Shown here in pieces: positions 18,051 through 27,561 of a stretch of 64,000 nt of DNA. The notes under the pieces were generated by a model. It ran no database searches. It saw nothing but the letters and a program-made list of their open reading frames with translations, and was not told the DNA's origin. Each line of letters starts with the position of its first letter. Position 1 is the stretch's first letter. Origin of the DNA: Fontibacterium temperatum (GTDB lineage Bacteria; Pseudomonadota; Alphaproteobacteria; Pelagibacterales; Pelagibacteraceae). The translations under genes and the position numbers were made by a program. The DNA lies in the NCBI GenBank assembly GCA_964203055.1, contig CAXNKS010000001.1, positions 496,001-560,000 of the forward strand, in the 5' to 3' direction.

Positions 18051-19412
18051 CTATTTTAGATTGTTAAATAATTCGGGAGGTATTCCATCTAAACCTCCAA
18101 AATTTCTTCCGCCACCTTGAGACATTCTTTTCATCATTCCTGTCATCATTTTATGTTGTTTTAGAAGCTTGTTTACTAAAGCGATGTCGGTTCCTGAACC
18201 ATTCGCTATTCTTTTTTTTCTCGATCCATCAATAATTTTTGGATTATCTCTTTCTTTAGGAGTCATCGATAAAATAACCGCTTCTTGTTTTCCAAGAAGA
18301 CTCTCATCAATATCAGCCTCGTCTATTTGTTTTTTAATTTTTGAAATGCCAGGAATCATTCCTAAAACTTTTCCCATGCCACCAATTTTTTTCATTTGTC
18401 TAATCTGTTTTAAATAATCATTAAAAGTAAATTGTCCTTTTTTAAAATTCTCTTCTAGCTCTTCAACTTCTTCTTTTTTTAAATTTTCAGATACTTTTTC
18501 AACAAGAGAAACAACATCTCCCATTCCTAAAATTCTGTTTGCAATTCTTTCTGGATGGAATATTTCAAAATCATCAATTTTTTCACCAACTCCTAAAAAT
18601 TTAATAGGACAATTGGCAACAGACTTCATGCTAAGGGCTGCACCACCTTTTCCATCTCCATCTATTCTTGTTAATATTATTCCTGTTAAATCGACTGTTT
18701 TTTTAAATTCACTAGCGATATTTACGGCATCTTGTCCTGTTAAAGAGTCAGCAACTAAAAAAGTTTCGATTGGATTAATTATCTTTTTAAGATTACTTAA
18801 TTCACTCATCATCACGCTATCAATTTGTGTTCGTCCCGCAGTATCAAAAATAATTACATCAGAGCCAGATAAGGAAGCGGCCGCTAAAGTTCTTTGAGTA
18901 ATTTCTATTGGAAGTTGTCCTTCTATAATTGGAATTGTTTGAATATTATTTTGACTACCTAATAACTCTAATTGTTTTTGAGCTGCTGGACGGTAAACGT
19001 CTAAGCTCGATAACATTACTTTTTTATTAAAATTCTTTTCAATAAATTTTGCAATCTTTGCTGAAGTTGTTGTTTTTCCTGAGCCTTGCAAACCAACAAC
19101 TAATATTTTTGCTGGCGGAACTGTATTAAGATTAATTTCTGATTTTTCGCTACCTAAAATTTTAACAAGTTCATCGTATACAATTTTAACAAGTAACTGT
19201 CCTGGAGTTATAGATTTTAAAACTTCTTGGCCGATTGCTTTTGGTTTAACATTTGCAATAAAGTCTTTAGCAACAGAAAGAGCAACGTCGGACTCAAGAA
19301 GAGCCTGGCGGATCTTTCGCAATCCTTCATCAACCTGTTTTTCATCTAATTGAGTGCTTTTATTAAAAAAAGAAAAGGCAGACTCAATTTTACTTGTTAA
19401 ATTTTCAAACAT
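18051..19412 (-). CDS. ffh: Signal recognition particle protein Ffh
   Basis: GTPase that binds 4.5S RNA and signal sequences and delivers ribosomes to the membrane. The 453 residues have the N domain (1-95), the G domain with P-loop GLQGSGKTT (107-115), DTAGRTQ, and TRIDGDGKGGAALS. The methionine-rich M domain (about 300-453) ends KMMTGMMKRMSQ. It is preceded by a GGAG ribosome-binding site and a conspicuous structured leader (19420-19516). It heads the long minus-strand run that continues through rpsP-trmD-rplS. Confidence 0.97.
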   Translation of the reverse strand: MFENLTSKIESAFSFFNKSTQLDEKQVDEGLRKIRQALLESDVALSVAKDFIANVKPKAIGQEVLKSITPGQLLVKIVYDELVKILGSEKSEINLNTVPPAKILVVGLQGSGKTTTSAKIAKFIEKNFNKKVMLSSLDVYRPAAQKQLELLGSQNNIQTIPIIEGQLPIEITQRTLAAASLSGSDVIIFDTAGRTQIDSVMMSELSNLKKIINPIETFLVADSLTGQDAVNIASEFKKTVDLTGIILTRIDGDGKGGAALSMKSVANCPIKFLGVGEKIDDFEIFHPERIANRILGMGDVVSLVEKVSENLKKEEVEELEENFKKGQFTFNDYLKQIRQMKKIGGMGKVLGMIPGISKIKKQIDEADIDESLLGKQEAVILSMTPKERDNPKIIDGSRKKRIANGSGTDIALVNKLLKQHKMMTGMMKRMSQGGGRNFGGLDGIPPELFNNLK

Positions 19413-19419
19413 TTTTTTT

Positions 19420-19516
19420 CTCCAGCAGCAATCGCACTAGTGGGCGAATATCGCTGACTAGTGTTGATCTCCTTCATTAGAAGGACACCACAAAACCTGC
19501 TTATTTTTGTGGAAAA
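19420..19516 (-). ncRNA. Structured 5' leader of ffh (three hairpins)
   Basis: Read on the minus strand, three consecutive perfect stems lie just upstream of the ffh ATG: CCACAAAA/TTTTGTGG, TCCTTC-TAAT-GAAGGA, and CACTAGT...ACTAGTG enclosing an inner GCGA-TAT-TCGC. They are followed by CGATTGCTGCTGGAG, which contains the ribosome-binding site. GC content here is visibly above the surrounding intergenic DNA. A conserved RNA upstream of ffh genes (called the ffh motif) has been reported from comparative genomics. I think this may be that element but cannot confirm the alignment. It does not contain the GGAAGGAAGCAGC loop expected of 4.5S RNA. Confidence 0.6.
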
Positions 19517-19590
19517 TTTTCTTAAAAGTATATTTTACTATTTTAAAAGTCAATAATTGAGAATATTTGTAAGATACAACAATAAAATAG

Positions 19591-20415
19591 ATGATCGAAA
19601 TACAAGCTTATAAAATGGATGGCCTAGGCAATGACTTTATCATCATTGATAGAAGAAAAGATAAAATCGATCTTTCAAAACAACAAATTATAAATATTGC
19701 AGACAGAAAAAAAGCTGCGGGTTGTGACCAAATTATTATTATAGACAAAGATAAAGAAAAAAAAACAAACGCTAAAATAACATTTTATAATTCTGATGGT
19801 GGAGTAACAGGAGCATGCGGTAATGGCTCTAGATGTGTTTCATATTTTTTAATGAATGAAAAAAAATTAAATAAATCAAAAATCAATACTGAAAGTGGAG
19901 TTCTAAAAGCAAAACTGACGGGAAAAACTGAAGTATCTGTTGATATGGGAATTCCAAATTTTGATTGGCAAAAAATTCCTTTAGTAAAAAAAATGGACAA
20001 TACAAAAGTTAAAATTAAAACTAAACATTTTGGAATTTTATCAGGATATACTTTGAGTGTTGGCAATCCTCATGTTATTTTTTTTAAAGATATAACATTT
20101 GAATTACTTAAAAAAATTGGACCTCAAATTGAACATCACGAATTTTTTCCAGAAAGAAGCAACGTCACATTTGCTAAAATAATGAATAAAAAAAATATTG
20201 CAGTAAAAGTTTGGGAAAGAGGAGCTGGTTTAACGCTTGCGTGCGGTACAGCTGCTTGCGCTACTGCAGTAGCTGCAAGTAAATTAGGTCTGACTGGAAA
20301 AAAAGTTAATATTCATTTTAAAAATGGAACGCTTCATATTGAATGGGCTAAAGACAAACATATTATTATGACAGGATCTGTCTCAAATATTAAAAATATC
20401 AGTCTTAAAATATAA
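19591..20415 (+). CDS. dapF: Diaminopimelate epimerase
   Basis: Converts LL- to meso-diaminopimelate for lysine and peptidoglycan. The 274 residues contain both catalytic cysteines: C76 in TGACGNGSRC and C218 in LACGTAACAT. The N-terminal KMDGLGNDFIIID and GNPHVIFF are also typical. It starts the plus-strand pair dapF-ftsY, divergent from ffh. Confidence 0.96.
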   Translation: MIEIQAYKMDGLGNDFIIIDRRKDKIDLSKQQIINIADRKKAAGCDQIIIIDKDKEKKTNAKITFYNSDGGVTGACGNGSRCVSYFLMNEKKLNKSKINTESGVLKAKLTGKTEVSVDMGIPNFDWQKIPLVKKMDNTKVKIKTKHFGILSGYTLSVGNPHVIFFKDITFELLKKIGPQIEHHEFFPERSNVTFAKIMNKKNIAVKVWERGAGLTLACGTAACATAVAASKLGLTGKKVNIHFKNGTLHIEWAKDKHIIMTGSVSNIKNISLKI

Positions 20416-20421
20416 TTCTTA

Positions 20422-21336
20422 ATGAATTTTTTTAAAAAACTTCAAGACAGTCTAAAAAAAACTTCAGAAAAATTCACAAAAGGAATTGATGAAATTTTTA
20501 ATAAATCCAAACCACAAGCAGAAATTCTTCAAGATATAGAAGATATTCTAATTCAGGCAGATGTTGGTATTGGTTTTGTAGAAGAATTTAGAAAAAATAT
20601 AGCCAATAAAAAATACAGCAAAGAAGAATTAACAAAGGAAAATTTTTTTCATGCTATTGCTAAAGAAATAGAAGAAATTTTAATACCTCTACAAAAAGAT
20701 TTTTTTACGAAAAAGCATAACAAACCCACAGTGGTATTAGTTTGTGGTGTTAATGGAGTTGGCAAAACAACAACTATTGGCAAATTATGCAAAAAACTCA
20801 AGGCCCAAGGAAATAAAGTTATTGTTGGAGCGGGAGATACCTTTAGAGCTGCAGCAATTGATCAATTAGAACTTTGGTGTAAAAAAATTAATGTAGAAAT
20901 AATAAAATCAGATATTGGCTCAGATCCAGCCTCTGTTGCATTTAAAAGTTTTGAATATGCAAGGCAAAACAATGCTGATTACTGTGTAATTGATACGGCA
21001 GGACGACTTCAAAACAAAAAGAACTTAATGGAAGAATTCTCAAAAATTATTAGAGTTTTAAAAAAAATTGATGCAGACGCTCCACATGAAACTATTTTAG
21101 TCCTTGATGCAACCACAGGACAAAATGCAATTAATCAAATTGAAGAATTTAAAAAAATTACACCTATCTCTGGAATTATTATGACTAAATTAGACGGAAC
21201 TGCAAAGGGAGGTATTCTGGTTGCTATTGCAAAACAATTTCAAATTCCAATCTATGCAATTGGCATAGGTGAAAAAGAAGAAGATTTAGACAACTTTATT
21301 GCAAAAGACTTTGTGCAAGCCTTTATTAAAAACTAA
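20422..21336 (+). CDS. ftsY: SRP receptor FtsY
   Basis: Membrane-associated GTPase that docks Ffh-ribosome complexes. The 304 residues comprise an N domain (1-95), P-loop GVNGVGKTTTIG (109-120), the DTFRAAAIDQL insertion loop, DTAGRLQNK, and TKLDGTAKGG. The acidic A domain found in enterobacteria is missing, as in many alphaproteobacteria; membrane binding would rest on the short amphipathic N terminus (MNFFKKLQDSLKK). It begins 6 bp after dapF and overlaps the convergent hydrolase gene by 4 bp at the 3' ends. Confidence 0.95.
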   Translation: MNFFKKLQDSLKKTSEKFTKGIDEIFNKSKPQAEILQDIEDILIQADVGIGFVEEFRKNIANKKYSKEELTKENFFHAIAKEIEEILIPLQKDFFTKKHNKPTVVLVCGVNGVGKTTTIGKLCKKLKAQGNKVIVGAGDTFRAAAIDQLELWCKKINVEIIKSDIGSDPASVAFKSFEYARQNNADYCVIDTAGRLQNKKNLMEEFSKIIRVLKKIDADAPHETILVLDATTGQNAINQIEEFKKITPISGIIMTKLDGTAKGGILVAIAKQFQIPIYAIGIGEKEEDLDNFIAKDFVQAFIKN

Positions 21337-22145
21337 TTTAAAGTTTTTATAAATTTCTGTAATTCTAACTTAAGCTCAGAATTATAAGTCATCATATGAC
21401 GATCAAATTGTGGGAAGTATCCATACTTTTTTGACTGAACTTCATCAAACAATTTTTTTCCCATAGCAATAGGTATTATTATATCTGCTCCACCATGCAT
21501 TATAAGAATTGGTGAGTTAATATTTTTAATTTTTTTTAAACTTAAATATTTATCTTTTAATATTAGATCTACGGGTAAATAAGGGTAATAAATCTTTGCG
21601 GCATCAACAATAGAAGTGTAGGGAGACTCTAAAATAATTCCTGCAAATTTTTGATTTTGAGCAACTTCAACTGCAACGCCTGTGCCTAAAGATTCTCCAT
21701 ATAAAATAATTTTATTCTTTGAAATATTATTCTTTTGTAACCATTCTAAAGCACTTCTGGCATCACTATATAAGCCCTGTTCTGTTGGACTTCCTTTGTT
21801 ACCACTAAATCCTCGCCAAGAAATAATTAAATAATTCAAATTTAAATTTTTAAATTCATTTAACTTATAAAGTCTTTTTTCTAATCCTCCGGCATTTCCA
21901 TGAAAAAATAAAACGGTATATTTATTTTTGGGGTTATTATAAAACCACGCTTTTAAGGTAATGTTCTCTGTTGAAGGGACAGATATTTCCTTGATTTCCA
22001 AGTTTAATTTCTCACCACGCAAATTATTATTTTGCTCGGGAAGATATAAAAAATTTCTCTGAAAAATGTACATATAAGTACAAACGCAAGCATAAAGAAT
22101 GGTTAAAGATAAAAAGACGTATAAAAAAACTTGTCTTAATTTCAT
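21333..22145 (-). CDS. Membrane-anchored alpha/beta hydrolase (Bem46/ABHD13-like)
   Basis: A 270-residue serine hydrolase with an N-terminal membrane segment (about 6-28). It has the oxyanion-loop motif FFHGNAGG (81-87) and the nucleophile elbow YGESLGTG with Ser152. The likely acid lies in MHGGADIIIP and the histidine in FDRHMMTYN near the C terminus. The fold resembles the Bem46/ABHD13 group, whose substrates are poorly known. Its start overlaps the stop of the upstream dehydrogenase by 1 bp, suggesting co-transcription. Confidence 0.85.
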   Translation of the reverse strand: MKLRQVFLYVFLSLTILYACVCTYMYIFQRNFLYLPEQNNNLRGEKLNLEIKEISVPSTENITLKAWFYNNPKNKYTVLFFHGNAGGLEKRLYKLNEFKNLNLNYLIISWRGFSGNKGSPTEQGLYSDARSALEWLQKNNISKNKIILYGESLGTGVAVEVAQNQKFAGIILESPYTSIVDAAKIYYPYLPVDLILKDKYLSLKKIKNINSPILIMHGGADIIIPIAMGKKLFDEVQSKKYGYFPQFDRHMMTYNSELKLELQKFIKTLN

Positions 22146-23020
22146 TATCTGCTGAGTGCTTTGATAAACAAATATAAAGCACTATGATCTAGATTAGCTC
22201 TTCCAGATTTTACTGTCTTTGCGTAAAGTTCTTGTACTTTTTTTGCAATTGGCAAATTAAGTTTATATTTTTTCGCAGTTGCAATTATATTATTCATGTC
22301 CTTAAGTTGAGTAGATGCTTTGCCACCAGGTTTAAAATTCTTAGTTAATATTCTTAATCCATGGTTTTGAAGAATTGGGCCTCCTGCAAACCCACGTAAC
22401 ATAATTTCTCTTACAGCTTTAGGGTCTGCTCCTGCTGCTTCTGCTAAAATTAAAGCCTCAGATACAGCTCCAATGCTGATTCCAACTATTGTTTGATTTG
22501 CTAATTTTGCAACTTGCCCACAACCAGTTTTTCCAACGTAGATTGCTGTTCCCATACTTTTAAATAATGGCATGACAGTATTGAAGATTTTTTTCTCTCC
22601 ACCTACCATAATCGCAAGTGTTCCCTTTTCTGCTCCTATCGTCCCGCCAGAAACAGGCGCGTCTAAAAAAATTGCTTTTTTCTTTTTTAAAGCTTTGCCA
22701 ATTTCTAATGCTGTATTTTGAGTTGTTGAACTCATATCAATTACAATCTGTCCTTTTTTTAAATATGGATGAATTTTCTTTATAAGAATTGCTTTACAAA
22801 CATTATCGTTTGCAAGCATTGAAATGATTACTTTAGAGTTTTGAACTAAATCCTTTATATCTTTAAAAATTTTCGCTCCTTTTTTTTGAAGCTCTAAAGT
22901 TTTTCCTGAAGTTCTATTCCAAACGTTTAATTTAAATTTTTTAGATAAAATGTTTTTTGCCATAGGCAACCCCATTAAACCTGTCCCGATAAAGCCTACT
23001 GTTTTGATTGAACTACTCAT
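22145..23020 (-). CDS. NAD(P)-dependent beta-hydroxyacid dehydrogenase (3-hydroxyisobutyrate dehydrogenase family)
   Basis: A 291-residue enzyme of the 3-hydroxyisobutyrate/tartronate-semialdehyde reductase family. Signs are the N-terminal dinucleotide motif VGFIGTGLMGLPMAKN, the substrate loop DAPVSGGTIGAEKGTLAIMVGG (about 120-141), and the catalytic lysine in GCGQVAKLANQ. Candidate roles are 3-hydroxyisobutyrate dehydrogenase (MmsB) or tartronate semialdehyde/glyoxylate reductase (GarR); sequence reading alone cannot decide. It overlaps the neighbours on both sides by 1-4 bp. Confidence 0.85.
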   Translation of the reverse strand: MSSSIKTVGFIGTGLMGLPMAKNILSKKFKLNVWNRTSGKTLELQKKGAKIFKDIKDLVQNSKVIISMLANDNVCKAILIKKIHPYLKKGQIVIDMSSTTQNTALEIGKALKKKKAIFLDAPVSGGTIGAEKGTLAIMVGGEKKIFNTVMPLFKSMGTAIYVGKTGCGQVAKLANQTIVGISIGAVSEALILAEAAGADPKAVREIMLRGFAGGPILQNHGLRILTKNFKPGGKASTQLKDMNNIIATAKKYKLNLPIAKKVQELYAKTVKSGRANLDHSALYLFIKALSR

Positions 23021-23922
23021 TTAATTTTAAATAAATTTTTATTAGCTAGAATTATACCTGTTAATACAAATAAACCTCCAAACCAATGAAAGCTTTGTAA
23101 TTTTTCATTAAATAAAAAATAGCCATATAACGCACTATAAATTGGCATCAAATAAATCACTAATCCAGTTATGGAAGCGCCAACAAATTTTTGTAATTTT
23201 GAATACATTAAAAAAGCAATAATGCCTGGAAAGATTGCAGCAACAACAGTCCAAAAAACAAAGTCTTTATTAAAAGTAGTGGTATAAAAAAAAGTTTCTT
23301 CAACATAGTACATTGGTAACAAACAAATAACTCCAGCAATTGCCATAAGGCCAAAACGAGTTAGCAGATCAAATTTACTTTTCCAGTTCATTAAAAACAC
23401 TGAATAAACCGCCCAACTAATCATCGCTCCTGAAATCCAAAAATCTCCTTTAGTAAATTGCAGTCTCATTAATGTTTCGAGCTGGCCTTTGCAGACTACA
23501 ACCATAATTCCAGATAAACATAAAACTGTTCCAAATATCTGAAGTTTGCTTAATTTTTCTTTATAAATAAAAACTGAAAGTAAAATAATAAATATAGGAG
23601 AAGCAGAGTAAATAATTCCCATGTTTACAACGCTAGTTGTAAGTCCGCTGATGTAAGGAAAAGCTCCACAAAATGCAAAGCCAGTAAGACCTAGAACTAA
23701 TAATTTAGGAAATTCAATTAATACATCCTTCCATTGCTTTTTAAGAGAAGGGTATATGAATGGTAACAGTATTAACGCAGCAAGAACCCATCGCCAAAAA
23801 GCTAGTGATACAGGTGGAACTAATCCTGCTGCACCACGTGCAACAGCAATATTTCCTGTCATAAATATAGGCTGAATAAACAAAAACAATAAAGGTAAAA
23901 AACTAACCTTTTGATCTTTCAA
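23017..23922 (-). CDS. EamA/DMT-family transporter
   Basis: A 301-residue polytopic membrane protein with about ten hydrophobic helices arranged as two EamA repeats. The first repeat shows RGAAGLVPPVSLAFWRW and TSVVNMGIIYSASPIFI. The second shows GLVIYLMPIYSALYGYFLFNEKL, where the PxxxxxxxxxxxxxE pattern near helix 9-10 is typical of drug/metabolite exporters. The substrate is unknown. It overlaps the downstream dehydrogenase gene by 4 bp. Confidence 0.87.
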   Translation of the reverse strand: MKDQKVSFLPLLFLFIQPIFMTGNIAVARGAAGLVPPVSLAFWRWVLAALILLPFIYPSLKKQWKDVLIEFPKLLVLGLTGFAFCGAFPYISGLTTSVVNMGIIYSASPIFIILLSVFIYKEKLSKLQIFGTVLCLSGIMVVVCKGQLETLMRLQFTKGDFWISGAMISWAVYSVFLMNWKSKFDLLTRFGLMAIAGVICLLPMYYVEETFFYTTTFNKDFVFWTVVAAIFPGIIAFLMYSKLQKFVGASITGLVIYLMPIYSALYGYFLFNEKLQSFHWFGGLFVLTGIILANKNLFKIK

Positions 23923-23947
23923 GATTTTTACTATGGTTGTTTAATTA

Positions 23948-24160
23948 TTATCTTCTGCTCTTAGATTTGCTGTTATCAGACAAAGATAACATTCTTACAA
24001 AATCATAAACCATCATAGCAATACCTACGCTAACAACTATTAGTACTGGCACTGATGCTGAGAAGGAAATAATAGATGATTTTAAAACCGAATGAACAAT
24101 AGAACCTAGATATACAATAAAACCGATCCCTCCAATTATTGCTGAAAATTTTCCAATCAT
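23948..24160 (-). CDS. Small two-helix membrane protein, unknown
   Basis: A 70-residue product with two hydrophobic segments (about 4-26 and 32-54) and a basic C-terminal tail ending SKSKSRR. No recognised domain. It sits 4 bp after the amidase stop and 25 bp before the EamA transporter, in the same direction, so it is probably co-transcribed. The tight spacing and clear membrane pattern argue that it is real. Confidence 0.65.
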   Translation of the reverse strand: MIGKFSAIIGGIGFIVYLGSIVHSVLKSSIISFSASVPVLIVVSVGIAMMVYDFVRMLSLSDNSKSKSRR

Positions 24161-24164
24161 ATTT

Positions 24165-25490
24165 TTATTTATTTAATTTTTTAAAGAGCCAATTAGCTGA
24201 ACGCAAAAATCTAACATCATCAAATTTTTCTCCAACCACTTGAACCCCTAATGGCATTTTATTAGATCCCTCAAGTATAGGCAATGAAATAGATGGCATG
24301 CCTAAATAAGTCCAAATCGTACAAAATTCTGGACTTCCTGTATGAGCCAAACCTTTTGGTGCCTCACCCGTAGTTGCAGGAGTAATAATTGCATGAAAAT
24401 GATGAAAGAGCTCGCTCATATTATCATAAATAGTTTCTATGTTATCAACTGCCTCTGCGTAATCTTTAGATTTATAAGATTGTCCTCTTTCAATCGCTTC
24501 TCGTAATTTTTTTCCGATCTTGTTTTTATGAGCTTCATAAAAATAAGATAAATTATGAGCCATATCTGTTTCCATAATAACTTGCTGATATTCAAAAATT
24601 TTTTCAAAAGAAGATGGATCTTGAAAATCAACAACATTTTTTTCTAATTTTTTCCTTAATTTATCAAAAGCTTTTTTTGAATCGTTGTCTAAATTTTTCC
24701 ACTTAGGAGTTTGTACAAAAATAAATTTTGGATCAAAAGGATGATCCTGTAAAACTGAGGACTCCATATTTTCTGTAGGGTAAGTTCTTGTAGATTTATC
24801 TTTAGGATCTTTATTCATTATAATTTTTGAAATTAAACCCATGTCCTCAATAGTTCTTCCAAAAATACCAATCTGATCTAATAAAAAAGACAATCTTAAA
24901 ACTCCGCTTCTTGAAATCAATCCATAAGAAGGTTTGTAACCAATGACACCGCAGTAAGATGCAGGTCTAATTACTGATCCATTTGTTTGAGAACCAATTG
25001 CAACTGGGGCCATGAATGTCGCAACAGCAGCGGCTGATCCACTTGAAGAACCACCTGGGGTCCTTGAATAATCGTGCGGATTTGTAGTCTTTCCAGGATC
25101 AAAGTATGCAAGTTCTGTTGTTACGGTTTTACCCATAATAATAGCACCTGCGTTTTTTAATAACTTAACAACTTCAGATTCATTTTTAGAACGCTGACCT
25201 TCCTTTATAGGAGTGCCATAGCCTGTTGGCATATCGTCAGTTTTGAAAATATCTTTTATAGCGACAGGAAGTCCATGCAGTGGCCCCAAGGGTTTTCCTG
25301 ACAATCTCCAATCATCAGCTTCCTTAGCTTTTTCTAAAAAAGATGTTTTGTCAAAAAATGCCCACGCATGAACTTTTTTTTCAAACTCTTCTATTCTTTC
25401 TATAAAACTATTTGCTACCTCAACTGAAGAAAGTTCACTTTTCTTAACTTTGTCTACAAGTTGTTTGGCAGATAAAAGATAAGGTTTCAT
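24165..25490 (-). CDS. Amidase (amidase-signature family)
   Basis: A 441-residue amide hydrolase with the Ser-cisSer-Lys triad. Lys79 lies in PVAIKDIF, the cis-serine at about 149 lies in the glycine/serine-rich TPGGSSSGSAAAVA, and the nucleophile Ser172 lies in SQTNGSVIRPASYCG. It could be GatA-like, but the C terminus (TPATTGEAPKG, LGMPSISLPIL) fits general catabolic amidases better and no gatB/gatC is nearby. It follows the TRAP permease by 24 bp, so a role in using an imported amide or its product is possible. Confidence 0.88.
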   Translation of the reverse strand: MKPYLLSAKQLVDKVKKSELSSVEVANSFIERIEEFEKKVHAWAFFDKTSFLEKAKEADDWRLSGKPLGPLHGLPVAIKDIFKTDDMPTGYGTPIKEGQRSKNESEVVKLLKNAGAIIMGKTVTTELAYFDPGKTTNPHDYSRTPGGSSSGSAAAVATFMAPVAIGSQTNGSVIRPASYCGVIGYKPSYGLISRSGVLRLSFLLDQIGIFGRTIEDMGLISKIIMNKDPKDKSTRTYPTENMESSVLQDHPFDPKFIFVQTPKWKNLDNDSKKAFDKLRKKLEKNVVDFQDPSSFEKIFEYQQVIMETDMAHNLSYFYEAHKNKIGKKLREAIERGQSYKSKDYAEAVDNIETIYDNMSELFHHFHAIITPATTGEAPKGLAHTGSPEFCTIWTYLGMPSISLPILEGSNKMPLGVQVVGEKFDDVRFLRSANWLFKKLNK

Positions 25491-25514
25491 CTACTGTTAT
25501 TTTAAATTTTTTTA

Positions 25515-26897
25515 TTAACCGCCCTGACCAAAAAGATAAGTTGGTAACCAAGTTGATAATCCTTGGAAATTATACAACAAAACCATTGAGAAGATTACGA
25601 TATAAATAAAAGGATAGCCCCCTTTAAAAATTTCCTTCAAGCTTACTTTGTCGCCCTGGACTCCTTTTAAATAAAAGGCTGCCATGGCCATAGGCGGTGA
25701 CAAGAAAGAAGTTTGTAGATTTAAACCAATAAGAATTCCAAAGAAATAGGGATCTATTCCATAAAATTTAACCAAAGGTAAAAATATAGGAACAAATATA
25801 ATTATGATTTCAGTCCATTCTAATGGCCACCCAAGCACGAAAATAATAATCTGAGTAATAATTAAAAACTGCCATGGTTGAAGATTTAAAGATTTAAAAA
25901 AAGCTTCAAAAATATCTTGTCCACCAAGGTATGCGAACACCGAAGCAAAAGATGATGATCCAACGAATAACCAAATGATCATCGTTGAAGTTCTGGCTGT
26001 TAAATAAATAGAATCCTTGAACATGTTCCAGTTCATAGTTTTGTAGAAGAAAGCAAGACCAATTGCACCAACCGCACCAACTGCGGCAGCCTCTGATGCT
26101 GTTGCAAGTCCACCAAGAATAGTTCCTAAAACTAAAGCTATAATTAAAAATAATGGTAAAAAAGAAACTGCAAGATCTTTATAAATTTTAGCTCGCGGTG
26201 GAATTTCGCTTAATTTAGGTTTTGGAGCAAGTTTAGGATCTAATGATGCCGCAACAATTACATAAATAATGTAAAGTCCTGCCAACATTAAACCTGGAAA
26301 CATTGCAGCAGCAAATAATCTTAAAGGAGATAATGCTGCAACAACCGCATACACGATAAACATAATGCTTGGTGGAATTAAAATACCAAGACATCCTCCA
26401 GCAGTAACAACGCCTGAAGCAAATGACTTATTGTAACCGTTATTTACCATTGCAGGCCAAGCTAGTAGCCCCATTAAAGTAACAACGGCACCAACAATAC
26501 CTGTTGCTGTTGAAAAAATTGCGCAAGTAATTAAAGAAGCGACTGCTAAATTTCCTGGGAGTTTATATGTTGCAACTCTTATTGCATTAAACAACCTTGC
26601 AACAATTCCAGCTTTTTCAACCACATAACCCATTAATAAAAACAGAGGTATGGCAATCAACACATGATTTTCCATGGTCGAAAAGGTATTTTTTACAATT
26701 AAATCGAAGATTCTATTTGCAAAAACTCCTGACTCTGCAAATAATTTTGCATCAAAGAAAGCGTAGTAACCAAAAATAACCGACATAGCGAGAAGTGTAA
26801 ACGCCATCGGAAATCCAAGTAAAATAATAAAAACAAAAAGACTAACTTGTAATAAACCAACCCAATTAGCTGTTGTAATATTTGCTGCCCACTCCAT
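25515..26897 (-). CDS. dctM: TRAP transporter large permease, DctM type
   Basis: A 460-residue membrane protein with about 12 helices, in the DctM family that couples Na+ influx to solute uptake. Visible signatures are LLGFPMAFTLLAMS, IPLFLLMGYVVEKAGI, ATGIVGAVVTLMGLLAWP, the loop AGGCLGILIPPSIMFIVYAV, ATASEAAAVGAVGA and LLGLNLQTSFLSPPMA-like GLNLQTSFLSPPMAMAAF. It overlaps dctQ by 1 bp. The FLSPPMA variant and long central loop are common in the mannitol/chloroaromatic-type subgroup. Confidence 0.93.
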   Translation of the reverse strand: MEWAANITTANWVGLLQVSLFVFIILLGFPMAFTLLAMSVIFGYYAFFDAKLFAESGVFANRIFDLIVKNTFSTMENHVLIAIPLFLLMGYVVEKAGIVARLFNAIRVATYKLPGNLAVASLITCAIFSTATGIVGAVVTLMGLLAWPAMVNNGYNKSFASGVVTAGGCLGILIPPSIMFIVYAVVAALSPLRLFAAAMFPGLMLAGLYIIYVIVAASLDPKLAPKPKLSEIPPRAKIYKDLAVSFLPLFLIIALVLGTILGGLATASEAAAVGAVGAIGLAFFYKTMNWNMFKDSIYLTARTSTMIIWLFVGSSSFASVFAYLGGQDIFEAFFKSLNLQPWQFLIITQIIIFVLGWPLEWTEIIIIFVPIFLPLVKFYGIDPYFFGILIGLNLQTSFLSPPMAMAAFYLKGVQGDKVSLKEIFKGGYPFIYIVIFSMVLLYNFQGLSTWLPTYLFGQGG

Positions 26898-27487
26898 TAC
26901 GATACTAGTCCTTTCACACTTTCGCCTTTTTGAATTTTTCTTAAAATCATTTTTTCAGTTTCTTCAACGTCATCTATTCTTTCAGGCCATTTTCCTGTTT
27001 TAATACAAATGATACATCTAAAAATTTCTGAAATACCGATAATTAATAAAAGTAATCCAGCAATCGGTATTAAGCTTTTGCTAAAATAAATTTGAATTTG
27101 CGCAGGACTATTCCAGCTTGTTTCATGAACAATCCAAGCTTTTTTAGCATAAAAATATCCTGCATAAGTTAATGCAAAAACTCCTGGTGCATAAAAACAA
27201 ATAAATAAAACTAAATCTAAAATTGCCTGTCCTTTTTCTGACAGTCTATTGTAATACATGTCTGCCTTAACATGAGTTTTTGTACTCATTGCTGAGGCTC
27301 CACCCATCATAAATACGGCGCCGTACATTTGAATTGTAAAATCGAAAGCCCAAAGTGTTGGGGCATTAAAGAAATATCTCATAATAACTTCGTACATCAC
27401 TGCCGCTGTAAGAATAAAGATACCCCAAGCGAAAGATCTTCCAATCCAAACTACAAATTGATCAGCAAAGTTAATATAGGCTTTCAA
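26897..27487 (-). CDS. dctQ: TRAP transporter small permease, DctQ type
   Basis: A 196-residue protein with four hydrophobic helices and the DctQ signature EVIMRYFFNAPTLWAFDFT near residues 29-47. GGASAMSTKTHVKADMYY follows in the second half. It starts 124 bp downstream of dctP, beyond a strong hairpin, and overlaps dctM by 1 bp. It forms the membrane half of the TRAP system with DctM. Confidence 0.9.
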   Translation of the reverse strand: MKAYINFADQFVVWIGRSFAWGIFILTAAVMYEVIMRYFFNAPTLWAFDFTIQMYGAVFMMGGASAMSTKTHVKADMYYNRLSEKGQAILDLVLFICFYAPGVFALTYAGYFYAKKAWIVHETSWNSPAQIQIYFSKSLIPIAGLLLLIIGISEIFRCIICIKTGKWPERIDDVEETEKMILRKIQKGESVKGLVS

Positions 27488-27561
27488 GCAGATCCCCTTT
27501 AATTTTTAAAAAATAAAATTAATACTTATAAAATTTTAGTCAACAGATTAATTAAATAAAA

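Noticed and set aside
19420..19516. Possible 4.5S/SRP RNA gene next to ffh
   Set aside because: The conserved apical GGAAGGAAGCAGC region is absent and the hairpin order fits a leader; kept as a structured 5' element instead.
24165..25490. GatA subunit of the Asp/Glu-tRNA amidotransferase
   Set aside because: The amidase signature is shared, but gatB/gatC are not adjacent and the gene belongs to the TRAP transporter run; a catabolic amidase is more likely.
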